From Oscillospiraceae bacterium (lineage in GTDB: Bacteria; Bacillota; Clostridia; Oscillospirales; Acutalibacteraceae): a stretch of 64,000 nt of DNA. The translations under genes were made by a program, and so were the position numbers. A model generated the notes under the pieces. That model ran no database searches and had not been told where the DNA came from. It worked only from the letters and a program-made list of their open reading frames with translations. Where the stretch lies: the NCBI GenBank assembly GCA_015066565.1, contig SVOB01000002.1:372001-436000 (forward strand), in the 5' to 3' direction. Shown here in pieces: positions 35,004 through 42,692 of this stretch; positions within the stretch are counted from its first letter, which is position 1, and every line of letters starts with the position of its first letter.

Positions 35004-35681
35004 ATGAAGGAATATAAAAACATACTTTTTGATTTGGATATGACGCTTCTTGATTTTGACAGGGGAGAGTTCAATGCGTTAAGAAAAACCTTTTTCGATT
35101 ACGGAATTGAAATAGACGAAAAGAAACACGCTATGTATTCCGAAATCAACAAGTCGTTATGGAAAAGATACGAAAAAGACGAAATAGATAAAGAAAAGCT
35201 TGCCTATATCCGCTTTTCGACCTTTCTTGAATACATCGGGCTTGACAAAGACCCGCGTGTGATAGACAAGCAGTATAAGGACAACCTCTCCAACGAGGCT
35301 ATTCTTATGGACGGCGTTTTCGACACCTGCCGAAAGCTCTATAAAAACTATTCGCTTTACATAATCACTAACGGAACCGATTATATTCAGCGAAGCAGAA
35401 TAGCAAAAAGCGGAATCGAGGGACTTTTTGAAGCCGCCGTTACCTCCGACGAAGCAGGCGCTCCGAAACCGAAAAAGGAGTTTTTCGATTACTTTTTCGC
35501 TAAAACAGGTATAAAGCCCGACGAGAGTCTTATAGTAGGCGATTCGCCTACAAGCGATATTCTCGGCGGAGTAAACTATTCTCTCGACACCTGCTTTATA
35601 GGCGACAGAAAAGCTCTCGGCGATATAGAAGCGACATACGTTATAAATATAATAACCGAGCTTTTAACTCTGTTGAATTAA
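35004..35681 (+). CDS. HAD hydrolase, YjjG-type nucleotidase-like
   Basis: 225-residue HAD subfamily IA protein resembling YjjG/YfnB, which dephosphorylate noncanonical pyrimidine nucleotides. Motif I is FDLDMTLLDFDRGE (the usual DxDxT with Met before Thr, as in YjjG), motif II YIITNGT, motif III Lys in GAPKPKKEFF, motif IV IVGDSPTSDILGG. An in-frame GTG at 34992 lies inside the lipoprotein gene; ATG at 35004 is preferred because GGTGAG stands 7 bases before it. The gene follows the lipoprotein stop by 4 bases. Confidence 0.85.
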   Translation: MKEYKNILFDLDMTLLDFDRGEFNALRKTFFDYGIEIDEKKHAMYSEINKSLWKRYEKDEIDKEKLAYIRFSTFLEYIGLDKDPRVIDKQYKDNLSNEAILMDGVFDTCRKLYKNYSLYIITNGTDYIQRSRIAKSGIEGLFEAAVTSDEAGAPKPKKEFFDYFFAKTGIKPDESLIVGDSPTSDILGGVNYSLDTCFIGDRKALGDIEATYVINIITELLTLLN

Positions 35682-35741
35682 ACGAAGCGTTGTGTTAGAA
35701 TAAAAAGGAAATAACAGTTCATTTTAAAAAGGAGCTTAAAA

Positions 35742-37643
35742 ATGTTTTGTTCAAAATGCGGGTCACAAATACCCGAGGGCGGAAAATTCTGTCCTAAATG
35801 CGGAAATCCAGTTAATCCTGCGGCGCAGGCAGTCCAGCCTCAGACCGTAAATAATCAGTATCTTAATTACACGCCTGTTCAGAATAAAAAATCAAAGAAA
35901 AGCGGTAAAAAGACAGCGCTGATTGTTTTAGGAATTATCGCTGCGGTTATTATTGCTCTGGCTTTGGCAATTGCCGTTTTCTGGCAGGGAATAGCAAGGG
36001 CGGTATTGGGCGAGGCAGGCTTCTACGCCTGGCGCGAATATAAAACGCTCAATAAGATTTTAACGGTAAACGACTTTGAAAAGCTCGGCGAGAACGAAAG
36101 GCTTACTGCGAAGGCGGTCATCACAGGCGAATCTGGCGACCTTGCCTATCAGAAAATTCTTGAAAAGCTTTCGGCTCATGTTGATTTAAGCTACGATTCC
36201 GAAGAGGAAAAGGGCTATTCGGCTGTCAGCATCTATTCCGACGAAAAGGAAGAGGCAACGGCGAATATCAGCTTTGACGACGATAAAATCGGTATAATTG
36301 TTCCCCAACTTACCGATAAAAAATTCTACGCTGACCTTGACAGCGGAGAAAACGACGTTGAAATTGATTTAACTCCTGTCATAGACGAGTTTACGAATAT
36401 TATAAGTCAACTTGACCTCAGCGGCTTAAAAGCGAAAACCGAGGTTGATAAAAAGGTAATTGACCTGAAAGAATACAGAAACGTCACTTTTACCCTTAAC
36501 GGCGAAGAGGCGTCAGGGCTTCTTGTGGATTTGCTTACGGCCGTTAAGAACGACGAGGCTCTTTTTGACGCTCTTGACCCTGTTTTTAAAGAAGCGTATG
36601 AAAACTCTTCAAGGTTCGGTTTGAATAATGTTCAGGATTACGGCGAATATAAGGAAAAGATAATTGCAGGTATTGACAAGGCGATAAAGGAAATCGAGTC
36701 AACCTTCGGGGATGAAGATATAACTCTCGTTTTCAGCTTTGCGGCGGATAAGAGGGGCTATATCGTTTACCGTGAATTAACCCTTTCAAGCGGCGAAAGA
36801 TGCGTAGTGAATATTTCAGCCGATTCGCGCATCAGAGGAAAGGAAAACTTTATTACCGTACAGAGCTATATCGACTGGACCGAAACCCTTATCTCCGTCG
36901 GTAAAAGCCAAGACAGAAACGGCGCTTCATTCAGAATTCGTTTCAGAAGCGTTGAAACCTATTCTGACGGCGCAGAGGGCGACGGCTTCGGATTTATTGC
37001 CGAGCTTAACAGACTTAAGGTCCGAAAGATTAACGGAGTTAACGTTCTTGTCGGCGCAATAGACGTAAACACCTATGATGTTGTTAACGGCAAAAATTCC
37101 GATACCGGCGCGAGAATATCGGTAAATCTTGAAAATAACAAGAATTACGAAATATCGGCTTCGGTAAGCGTAGGCTCTGTAAGCCATAACCTTAATATTA
37201 ATTTCACAGAGCTTTATAACGAAGCGAATTTTGAGAGCTTTATTGAGCCTGACGAAAACGGAACTGACGATTTCGACGAGTTTTCAGAGAGCGTACTCGA
37301 GGGCTTTGAAAGGAAAGCCGAAGAGGTTATAGGCGAAATTGCGCCCGACCTGCTTCTTCAGTTTTCAAAAAGCGCCCAACTGAAGGACTGTCAGCAAAGG
37401 GAAAAGCTCATCGAAGAAAATCTTGTTAAATACTTAAAGACGGGCAATAAGGGAAAACCTTTCAAAAATGCGAAAGACGCCGTTGATAAACAGAATGCGT
37501 TTAACAATATGTTTGAAGAGGGACACCCGCCTTACTGTATCTGCGGTGACCCGGGCGGAACGAAATATGAGATATATGTTTACGACGACCTCTCATATTC
37601 AATTAAATGTCAGAATCCCGAATGTCCGAATTACGGCGAATAA
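35742..37643 (+). CDS. Zinc-ribbon membrane protein of unknown function
   Basis: 633 residues. The N-terminal zinc ribbon MFCSKCGSQIPEGGKFCPKC has four Cys (residues 3, 6, 17, 20), then a Pro/Gln linker, a Lys-rich stop signal and a single membrane helix (about 63-85, LIVLGIIAAVIIALALAIA). About 540 residues follow, presumably outside, acidic and beta-rich with long strands (DKKVIDLKEYRNVTFTLNGEE, SFRIRFRSVETYSDG). The C-terminus has a second Cys set (CICG...CQNPECPNYGE), a possible extra ribbon on the other side of the membrane. Many clostridia have such proteins; function unknown. Ribosome site AAAGGAGC. Confidence 0.8.
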   Translation: MFCSKCGSQIPEGGKFCPKCGNPVNPAAQAVQPQTVNNQYLNYTPVQNKKSKKSGKKTALIVLGIIAAVIIALALAIAVFWQGIARAVLGEAGFYAWREYKTLNKILTVNDFEKLGENERLTAKAVITGESGDLAYQKILEKLSAHVDLSYDSEEEKGYSAVSIYSDEKEEATANISFDDDKIGIIVPQLTDKKFYADLDSGENDVEIDLTPVIDEFTNIISQLDLSGLKAKTEVDKKVIDLKEYRNVTFTLNGEEASGLLVDLLTAVKNDEALFDALDPVFKEAYENSSRFGLNNVQDYGEYKEKIIAGIDKAIKEIESTFGDEDITLVFSFAADKRGYIVYRELTLSSGERCVVNISADSRIRGKENFITVQSYIDWTETLISVGKSQDRNGASFRIRFRSVETYSDGAEGDGFGFIAELNRLKVRKINGVNVLVGAIDVNTYDVVNGKNSDTGARISVNLENNKNYEISASVSVGSVSHNLNINFTELYNEANFESFIEPDENGTDDFDEFSESVLEGFERKAEEVIGEIAPDLLLQFSKSAQLKDCQQREKLIEENLVKYLKTGNKGKPFKNAKDAVDKQNAFNNMFEEGHPPYCICGDPGGTKYEIYVYDDLSYSIKCQNPECPNYGE

Positions 37644-37727
37644 TAAAAAGGAAAAGGACATTCCTGAGGGCGACGCCGATAAGGATGTTTAGGTTTTGGC
37701 TTTGTCCTTTTGTCCCTAAAGCAATTA

Positions 37728-37763
37728 AAAATCCCCTGAATACGCAAGTATGCAGGGGATTTT
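37728..37763 (+). terminator. Terminator-like hairpin
   Basis: AAAATCCCCTG / CAGGGGATTTT with an inner ATAC-GCAA-GTAT stem. It is symmetrical in A/T flanks and could serve either strand between the convergent genes. Confidence 0.8.
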
Positions 37764-37846
37764 GTAATCACTTTATGAACTAAAATTACTTTGCCAAAAC
37801 TGCTTCGCACCCTAAAATGAGACAGTTTTTCGTTAGAACAATGAAT

Positions 37847-37884
37847 AAAACGGGGTTAATGCTTTGTGCCTTAACCCCGTTTTT
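37847..37884. terminator. Bidirectional terminator hairpin
   Basis: AAAACGGGGTTAA / TTAACCCCGTTTT, 13 bp perfect with an 11-base loop, T-tract on the plus strand and A-run on the left arm. It lies 87 bases after the end of the minus-strand DUF11 gene. Confidence 0.85.
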
Positions 37885-37970
37885 GAAGCCGTTATAGCGG
37901 AAAAATGTCCGTTTTAGGGCTTAAACCTCCTTATCGGTGTCGCCCTATAAAGGTCCTTTCTTTTGTTTAA

Positions 37971-38810
37971 TCAGATAGCAGCAGTTATTGTGAGAGTTGA
38001 CGAGCCGGGGTTTGTTACCCATTCGCCGCTGTCATTCTGCTCAAAGGTTGCGGCGGGTATTGAGATAACGCCCTGCACCGTGCTGAATAAGCCTGTGGCT
38101 GTGTCGTAGGTGTAATCGGTTCCCTCTGTGAGAACAACGCCGTCAAGAGCTACGACGGGGTTTGTAAGAGGAACGGCAAACGTGTCTGTAAGGACTGCGC
38201 CCGTTTCCTCGGTGTTGCCCATATTCTGCATTACAAATGTGAAGGTCATTTCTTCACATTCGGAAACCGTTTCGGGCGAAATTGATTTGCTGACTGAAAG
38301 AAGCGAAGTGTTTCTTGCTGTTATTGTTTCCGAAGCCGTAAGAGTCTCTTTTTCAGCACTTGCGAGAGTAACCGTGTTCGTTATTTCTCCGCTTGCAAGG
38401 GGCGAAGCAAATTCGTTTACCACAGCGCTGTAAATAAGAAGCACGTTTGAAGAAGCGGGAACTGTAAGCTCGCTTATAACAAGTCCCGCAACAGACGAAA
38501 CTGTCGGTGCTTCGGCAACTGTGCCGTTGACGAACATAGTAAGCGTTCCCTCACTGTAGGTCAGGGGATAGACTGTCTGTCCGTCAAATTCGTAAGCGCC
38601 GAGATTGTCCGTTACCGTAACGCCCGTAACATCTGTCGGGCAACTGTTCACTATGCTGATAATATAGGTCTTTTCCTCGCCCGTAGCGTAGCTGTCGCCG
38701 AGAACGACCTTGTCTATTGAAAGAGCGTCTCTGATTTCGCCTGTGGCGAGGTTTGAGTTAACCGTTACGCCGTTATAGGAAAGAGACGCCTGATTTGTGA
38801 AAATAGCCAT
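37971..38810 (-). CDS. DUF11-repeat protein
   Basis: 279 residues, no signal peptide and no membrane anchor. The N-terminus MAIFTNQASLSYNGVTVNSN and repeat units (DKVVLGDSYATGEEKTYIIS..., VTGVTVTDNLG; SVSKSISPETVSECEEMTFTF..., TGAVLTDTFA) are those of DUF11/conserved-repeat proteins, with two Ig-like units. The protein is acidic, Thr/Val/Ser-rich and nearly free of Lys after residue 70. Such short unsecreted DUF11 proteins are common in clostridia and may be spore-surface or structural proteins, but this is not established. Its leader forms a long hairpin that covers the GGGAGG ribosome site. Confidence 0.82.
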   Translation of the reverse strand: MAIFTNQASLSYNGVTVNSNLATGEIRDALSIDKVVLGDSYATGEEKTYIISIVNSCPTDVTGVTVTDNLGAYEFDGQTVYPLTYSEGTLTMFVNGTVAEAPTVSSVAGLVISELTVPASSNVLLIYSAVVNEFASPLASGEITNTVTLASAEKETLTASETITARNTSLLSVSKSISPETVSECEEMTFTFVMQNMGNTEETGAVLTDTFAVPLTNPVVALDGVVLTEGTDYTYDTATGLFSTVQGVISIPAATFEQNDSGEWVTNPGSSTLTITAAI

Positions 38811-38872
38811 AAAAAACCTCCCTTATAAAATGTGCGTGAGATTTGCTCACAGTCCATTTTATGCGGGAGGTT
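38811..38872 (-). promoter_or_regulatory. Extended leader hairpin masking the DUF11 ribosome site
   Basis: On the minus strand AACCTCCC pairs with GGGAGGTT, inside it ATAAAATG pairs with CATTTTAT, and inside that GTGAG pairs with CTCAC around a CAAAT loop: about 21 pairs with small internal bulges. The 3' arm is followed by T residues and the ATG at 38810. GGGAGG is the only ribosome site. Confidence 0.75.
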
Positions 38873-38896
38873 GTACTTTTGACTATTCGGTTTTAA

Positions 38897-39244
38897 TTAA
38901 AGAACGTCTTTTGTCGCAACAAAATCAATTCCCGTGTCAAAAAGGTTTTTAATAATTATATCGCCGTGATGAACAGGCGTTTTAAGAACAACGTCCTCAA
39001 GAAGAGCCATAGCCTCGAACATCTTTTCCTTTGGGATAGCGCCGTTTGTCTTAACGGGGCAACGGGGATAGTCTTCACTGTCAGTCTTTACGGTAGAGGT
39101 TACAACTCTTTTCGGGTTTGTTACCTCGTTATAGCCGTATTCCTTGCCTCTCGGACAGGAGTTGCCCGTAACCTCATAGCCGTTTTCCTCGTCAACCTTG
39201 AGGTGACATCCTCTCGGACAGGTTATGCAAATTAAATCTATCAT
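38897..39244 (-). CDS. DUF1667 protein of glycerol-3-phosphate dehydrogenase-like operon
   Basis: 115-residue cysteine-containing protein: ICITCPRGCHL near the N-terminus and GNSCPRGKEYGYNEVTNP after it, four Cys that could hold an Fe-S cluster or zinc. DUF1667 genes commonly end operons for GlpA-like and GlpB-like oxidoreductases in Firmicutes, and this is the case here; the protein may be an electron-transfer or membrane-docking subunit (inference). Its ATG overlaps the stop of the preceding gene by 4 bases. No terminator was noticed before the DUF11 leader. Confidence 0.88.
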   Translation of the reverse strand: MIDLICITCPRGCHLKVDEENGYEVTGNSCPRGKEYGYNEVTNPKRVVTSTVKTDSEDYPRCPVKTNGAIPKEKMFEAMALLEDVVLKTPVHHGDIIIKNLFDTGIDFVATKDVL

Positions 39245-40497
39245 GCTTCAACCTCCTCGGCATAAACAGTAATTTCGTCGCCGTCAATTGCGTCAAGAAG
39301 CGCTCTTGAAAGTCTTACTCTCTCCATTTCGCCCGGAGCCATGTGAGCGCGCTTTAAATGGGCGAGCACCTTGTCTCCGTCCTTTACGGTAATGGCGCTT
39401 GTTTCAAAAATACGCCTTACCCTGAAAAATATTTCCGCATCCATAGCCTCGCGGTGAATTTTAAGCGGAACGATAAAGCCTACGTCCTTGCCTTCCTTTA
39501 CCGAAATAGCGTGCTCGCGGGAACGAACGCCCTGCTTAACATATTCGGCGGCTGCTCTGCCTGCCTTCTGGCTTTCGCCGGTAACGTAGTCAACAAGGTC
39601 GTGAACGTGAACAACGTTTCCGCTTGCGAATATACCGGGGACAGAGGTTTCCATGTTCTCCCAGACAACAACGCCGTTTGTTTTCGGGTCAATGTCAATG
39701 CCTGCGTTTCTCGTAAGCTCGTTTTCGGGAATAAGACCGACTGAAAGAAGAACGGTGTCACAGTCAAAGTCGATTTCCGTTCCCTTAATCGGACGTCTGT
39801 CAGGTCCGACCTCGGCGATGGTAACGCCCTCAACTCTCTCTTTACCTCTTATATCAATAATCGTGTGCGAAAGAAAAAGCGGAATATCAAAGTCGTTAAG
39901 ACACTGAACAATATTTCTCTGAAGTCCGCCCGAATAAGGCATAACCTCAACACAGGCGAGAACCTTTGCGCCCTCAAGAGTCATTCTTCTCGCCATAATA
40001 AGACCTATATCGCCCGAGCCTAAGATAACGACCTTCTTGCCGACCATGTGGCCCTCAATATTAACGAATCTCTGAGCCGCGCCCGCCGTAAGAACGCCTG
40101 CGGGACGTGTTCCGGGGATTGAAATAGCACCCCTTGTTCTCTCACGGCAACCCATAGCGAGTACGATTGACTTCGCCTCAAGCACCTGATAGCCCTTTTC
40201 GGGATTAATGCAGTGAACCTTTTTGTCCTGGGTTACGTCAAGAACCATCGTGTCTGTCATAGCTTCAATTCCCGTACCCTCAAGCATTTCGATAAATCTG
40301 CCTGCGTATTCGGGACCAGTTAACTCTTCCTTGAAATAATGAAGACCGAAGCCGTTATGGATGCACTGGTTAAGAATACCGCCGAGCTGACTGTCTCTTT
40401 CGATTATAAGAATTTTGCTGAGTCCCTTTTCATTCGCCGCAAGCGCAGCGGCAAGACCGGCGGGGCCTCCGCCGACGACTATTAAATCATACATCAT
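39241..40497 (-). CDS. FAD/NAD(P)-dependent oxidoreductase (GlpB-like partner)
   Basis: 418-residue flavoprotein with pyridine-nucleotide-disulfide-reductase fold. FAD motif VVGGGPAGLAAALAANEKG at residues 6-24, second dinucleotide site VVILGSGDIGLIMARRM at about 150, and the C-terminal FAD motif GIFASGNVVHVHDLVD. No redox CxxC pair is seen next to the FAD; the motif NQCIHNGFGLHYF is typical of this operon partner. It probably passes electrons from the GlpA-like subunit. Overlaps its neighbours by 4 bases on both sides, so the three genes are coupled. Confidence 0.88.
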   Translation of the reverse strand: MMYDLIVVGGGPAGLAAALAANEKGLSKILIIERDSQLGGILNQCIHNGFGLHYFKEELTGPEYAGRFIEMLEGTGIEAMTDTMVLDVTQDKKVHCINPEKGYQVLEAKSIVLAMGCRERTRGAISIPGTRPAGVLTAGAAQRFVNIEGHMVGKKVVILGSGDIGLIMARRMTLEGAKVLACVEVMPYSGGLQRNIVQCLNDFDIPLFLSHTIIDIRGKERVEGVTIAEVGPDRRPIKGTEIDFDCDTVLLSVGLIPENELTRNAGIDIDPKTNGVVVWENMETSVPGIFASGNVVHVHDLVDYVTGESQKAGRAAAEYVKQGVRSREHAISVKEGKDVGFIVPLKIHREAMDAEIFFRVRRIFETSAITVKDGDKVLAHLKRAHMAPGEMERVRLSRALLDAIDGDEITVYAEEVEA

Positions 40498-41927
40498 TTT
40501 GCGCCTCCGTTCTTTGTTTCGCCGGTGAGAATGTAGCTTCCGTTACCGTCCTGCAAAACATCCTCAAATGTTATGCCGTTTTTCCTTGCGATAATCTCAA
40601 GAACTTTAGGACCGCAGAAACCGCCCTGACATCTGCCCATTCCCGTACCTGCTCTGCGCTTAACGCCGTCAAGCGAAACGGGCGTAATGGGGGAGGAGAG
40701 AGCGTCAACGATTTCGCCCTCCGTTATAGTTTCGCAACGGCAGACAACCCTGCCGTAAAGCGGATTTTCGGAAATAACCTTATTTTTTTCTTCGTCGGAA
40801 AGCTCCTTGAATCTCAGGTGCTTTCTCGTGTCAATTACGTTTCCCTTTTCCTTTAATTCAAGTCCGCTTTCGGAAAGCATTTTTACCGCCTCTTCCGCAA
40901 TAGCGGGGGCGGCTGAAAGGCCGGGGGATTTAATTCCCGCAAGGTCAAGGAAGTTTTCGGCGGCAAATTCAATTACAAAGTCGTCCGTGTCCGAATTTGC
41001 GCGAACGCCCGTGAAGTTTCTTATATTCTCTCTGTACTGAATTGACGGAACGCTCTTGCTTGCCGCCTGACGTATAAAGTCAAGCGAAGCGGTTGTAGTG
41101 CGAGTGTCGTCCCTGTCGCTCTTTATTGCGTTAGGACCGACAATGAGGTTTCCGTGAACAGTCGGCGCAACAAGAACGCCCTTGCCAAGCTCGTTCGGGC
41201 ATTGGAAAATAACGTGTTTAACTCTTTCACCCTCGCTTTTATCGAGTAAATAATACTCGCCTGCGCTCGGGAGTATTTCAAAGGTCTTTTCAGCGACCAT
41301 ATTATGAATAACGTCGCTGTAAACTCCGGCGGCGTTAATAACATATTTTGCTTCAACGCTCCCGTTATTTGTCTTAATAAGCCAACCGTTTTCCGACTTT
41401 ATAATATCGGTGACCTCGGTGTTGAGCTTTAATTGAGCGCCGTTCCTGACCGCTGTTTCAGCCATCGCGAGACCGTATTCCCAGGGGTTTACAATTGCCG
41501 CTGTCGGCGCATAGAGAGCCGCTACGGCGTTTTCGGAAATATTCGGTTCTTCCTTTATTAATCTGTCTTTGTCCCAGATTTCCATATTCGGTACGCCGTT
41601 TTTAATGCCGCGGTCATAGAGAACGTTAAGGGTTTCCTTCTCCTTGTCCGAAAAAGCGACAACAAGAGAGCCGATTTCCTTACATAAAACGTCGAGCTTC
41701 TTACAGATTTCCTTTGTCAGCTCGTTACCCCTTACGTTGAATTTGGCGCAGTTAGTACCGGGAACGGGGTCGTAGCCGGCGTGAATAATTGCGCTGTTAG
41801 CCCTTGTTGTACCGCAACAAACGTCGTTGTACTTTTCAATAATTGCGATTTTAAGGGAATACTTGCTCAGATAATAGGCGCAAGCGCTACCCGTAATTCC
41901 GCAACCGATTATGGCAACATCATACAT
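40494..41927 (-). CDS. GlpA-like FAD-dependent glycerol-3-phosphate dehydrogenase with BFD [2Fe-2S] domain
   Basis: 477 residues. The N-terminal DAO-type flavin domain starts VAIIGCGITGSACAYYLSKY and has GTTRANSAIIHAGYD, typical of anaerobic GlpA and related L-2-hydroxyglutarate oxidases. The C-terminal 90 residues form a BFD-like domain with VVCRCETITEGEIVDAL and GTGMGRCQGGFC, four Cys for a [2Fe-2S] cluster. The likely reaction is oxidation of glycerol-3-phosphate to dihydroxyacetone phosphate. Glycerol kinase and facilitator genes are not beside it. It is the first gene of the minus-strand three-gene operon; ribosome site GGAGG. Confidence 0.87.
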   Translation of the reverse strand: MYDVAIIGCGITGSACAYYLSKYSLKIAIIEKYNDVCCGTTRANSAIIHAGYDPVPGTNCAKFNVRGNELTKEICKKLDVLCKEIGSLVVAFSDKEKETLNVLYDRGIKNGVPNMEIWDKDRLIKEEPNISENAVAALYAPTAAIVNPWEYGLAMAETAVRNGAQLKLNTEVTDIIKSENGWLIKTNNGSVEAKYVINAAGVYSDVIHNMVAEKTFEILPSAGEYYLLDKSEGERVKHVIFQCPNELGKGVLVAPTVHGNLIVGPNAIKSDRDDTRTTTASLDFIRQAASKSVPSIQYRENIRNFTGVRANSDTDDFVIEFAAENFLDLAGIKSPGLSAAPAIAEEAVKMLSESGLELKEKGNVIDTRKHLRFKELSDEEKNKVISENPLYGRVVCRCETITEGEIVDALSSPITPVSLDGVKRRAGTGMGRCQGGFCGPKVLEIIARKNGITFEDVLQDGNGSYILTGETKNGGAK

Positions 41928-42090
41928 ATACAGTGCCTCCGTAAAAGAATTGCTATTTGATTATATTAAATATAACTGACAAATTATATTAACATATTTT
42001 ATATATTATTACAATAGAACACATTGAAAATGGTTGACAAGTTTTTAACGAAAAAAGCTCTTCGGTTTGAGTCGCTTATCATATCGGTGA

Positions 42091-42228
42091 CCGGACTTGA
42101 CAAAGAATTTCTGCGAAATTCTTTGCGTGCTCGGTGACTATGGCTTCGCCACAGTAACCGCTCTCGCACATTTTTTCGGAAAAACGCTTCACCGAAGCCT
42201 TTTTCTTCGAAAAAATCCTTCGGTTCAA
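42091..42228. repeat. tRNA-Leu-linked structured repeat, unit B (138 bp)
   Basis: From CCGGACTTGAC to CGGTTCAA. Hairpins in order on the plus strand: CAAAGAATTT / AAATTCTTTG; GCGTGCTCGGTGACTATGGC / GCCACAGTAACCG...GCAC; and CCGAAG / CTTCGG around two TTCGAA-like inner pairs. Unit A at 42261 differs at one position in the middle part but has a different first hairpin. The upstream bases GGTGACCGGACTTGA equal the 3' end of the tRNA-Leu gene (15 bases). A decayed fragment of a third unit lies at 42046-42072. Confidence 0.8.
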
Positions 42229-42260
42229 TCAATATTTGTAATACTGTTTAATCTTTGATA

Positions 42261-42398
42261 CCGGACTTGACATAAAATTGCTTTGCAATTTTATGCGTGC
42301 TCGGCGACTATGGCTTCGCCACAGTAACCGCTCTCGCACATTTTTTCGGAAAAACGCTTCACCGAAGCCTTTTTCTTCGAAAAAATCCTTCGGTTCAA
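42261..42398. repeat. tRNA-Leu-linked structured repeat, unit A (138 bp)
   Basis: Same build as unit B, 170 bases from it start to start. The first hairpin is CATAAAATTG / CAATTTTATG instead of CAAAGAATTT / AAATTCTTTG. The right end reads CGGTTCAAGTCCG, the T-arm sequence of the tRNA in the opposite sense, so the unit is bounded by inverted T-arm-like sequences. Spurious minus-strand ORFs run through both units. Confidence 0.8.
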
Positions 42399-42410
42399 GT
42401 CCGTATTTGT

Positions 42411-42453
42411 TAAAAAAAAAATATGGGGTACGCTGATGCGTACCCCATATTTT
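42411..42453 (-). terminator. Terminator of the tRNA-Leu gene
   Basis: On the minus strand AATATGGGGTACGC / GCGTACCCCATATT with an ATCA loop followed by about ten T residues, directly after the tRNA 3' end. Confidence 0.92.
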
Positions 42454-42454
42454 A

Positions 42455-42538
42455 TGCTGGTGACCGGACTTGAACCGGTACGGTGTTGCCACCGAGGGAT
42501 TTTAAGTCCCTTGCGTCTGCCGATTTCGCCACACCAGC
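42455..42538 (-). tRNA. tRNA-Leu (anticodon UAA)
   Basis: 84 bases on the minus strand starting GCTGGTGTGGCGAAATCGGC. Acceptor stem GCTGGTG/CACCAGC, D-arm with AAATCGGCAGAC, anticodon loop CTTAAAA (UAA, Leu), a long class II variable arm CGGTGGCAACACCG, T-arm ACCGG-TTCAAGT-CCGGT, discriminator A. CCA is not encoded. The terminator follows directly. Confidence 0.96.
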
Positions 42539-42692
42539 CCGAACGTGCTTTCATATTATATTAAAACAGTCAGAAAAAGTCAACCTAAAAAACCAATTAA
42601 GAGATTATTTTTTGCGTTTTTTGTTGAATTTTATAATAAAAGGGAGTAATATGAAATTCAGGAGGACCTATTATTTTTCAGAAGGTGAGAAA

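Larger units (their letters stand above)
37653..37958. repeat. Imperfect inverted repeat enclosing the convergent 3' region (possible mini-element)
   Basis: The plus strand at 37654-37692 (AAGGACATTCCTGAGGGCGA then CGCCGATAAGGATGTTTAGG) closely matches the minus strand of 37920-37957 (AAGGACCTTTATAGGGCGAC then ACCGATAAGGAGGTTTAAG). Arms are about 38 bases with roughly 80 percent identity and lie 227 bases apart. The interior has two terminator hairpins and no ORF. It fills the 327-base gap between the zinc-ribbon and DUF11 genes. Confidence 0.55.

Noticed and set aside
37971..38810. DUF11 protein as phage tail or adhesin gene
   Set aside because: No phage genes nearby, no signal peptide or sortase motif; left as a repeat protein of unknown role.
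42000..42420. CRISPR-like array
   Set aside because: Only two units of 138 bases with a 32-base gap, internally palindromic, no cas genes; not the repeat/spacer size of a CRISPR.
42000..42554. Three overlapping minus-strand frames of 77-87 codons through the tRNA-Leu and repeat units
   Set aside because: They follow the two repeat copies and the tRNA itself, have no ribosome site, and their similar translations come from the repeat DNA.
42483..42692. Upstream extension of the aldo/keto reductase frame through the tRNA
   Set aside because: It overlaps the tRNA on the opposite strand; the family N-terminus MYNPNEYRY marks the real start.
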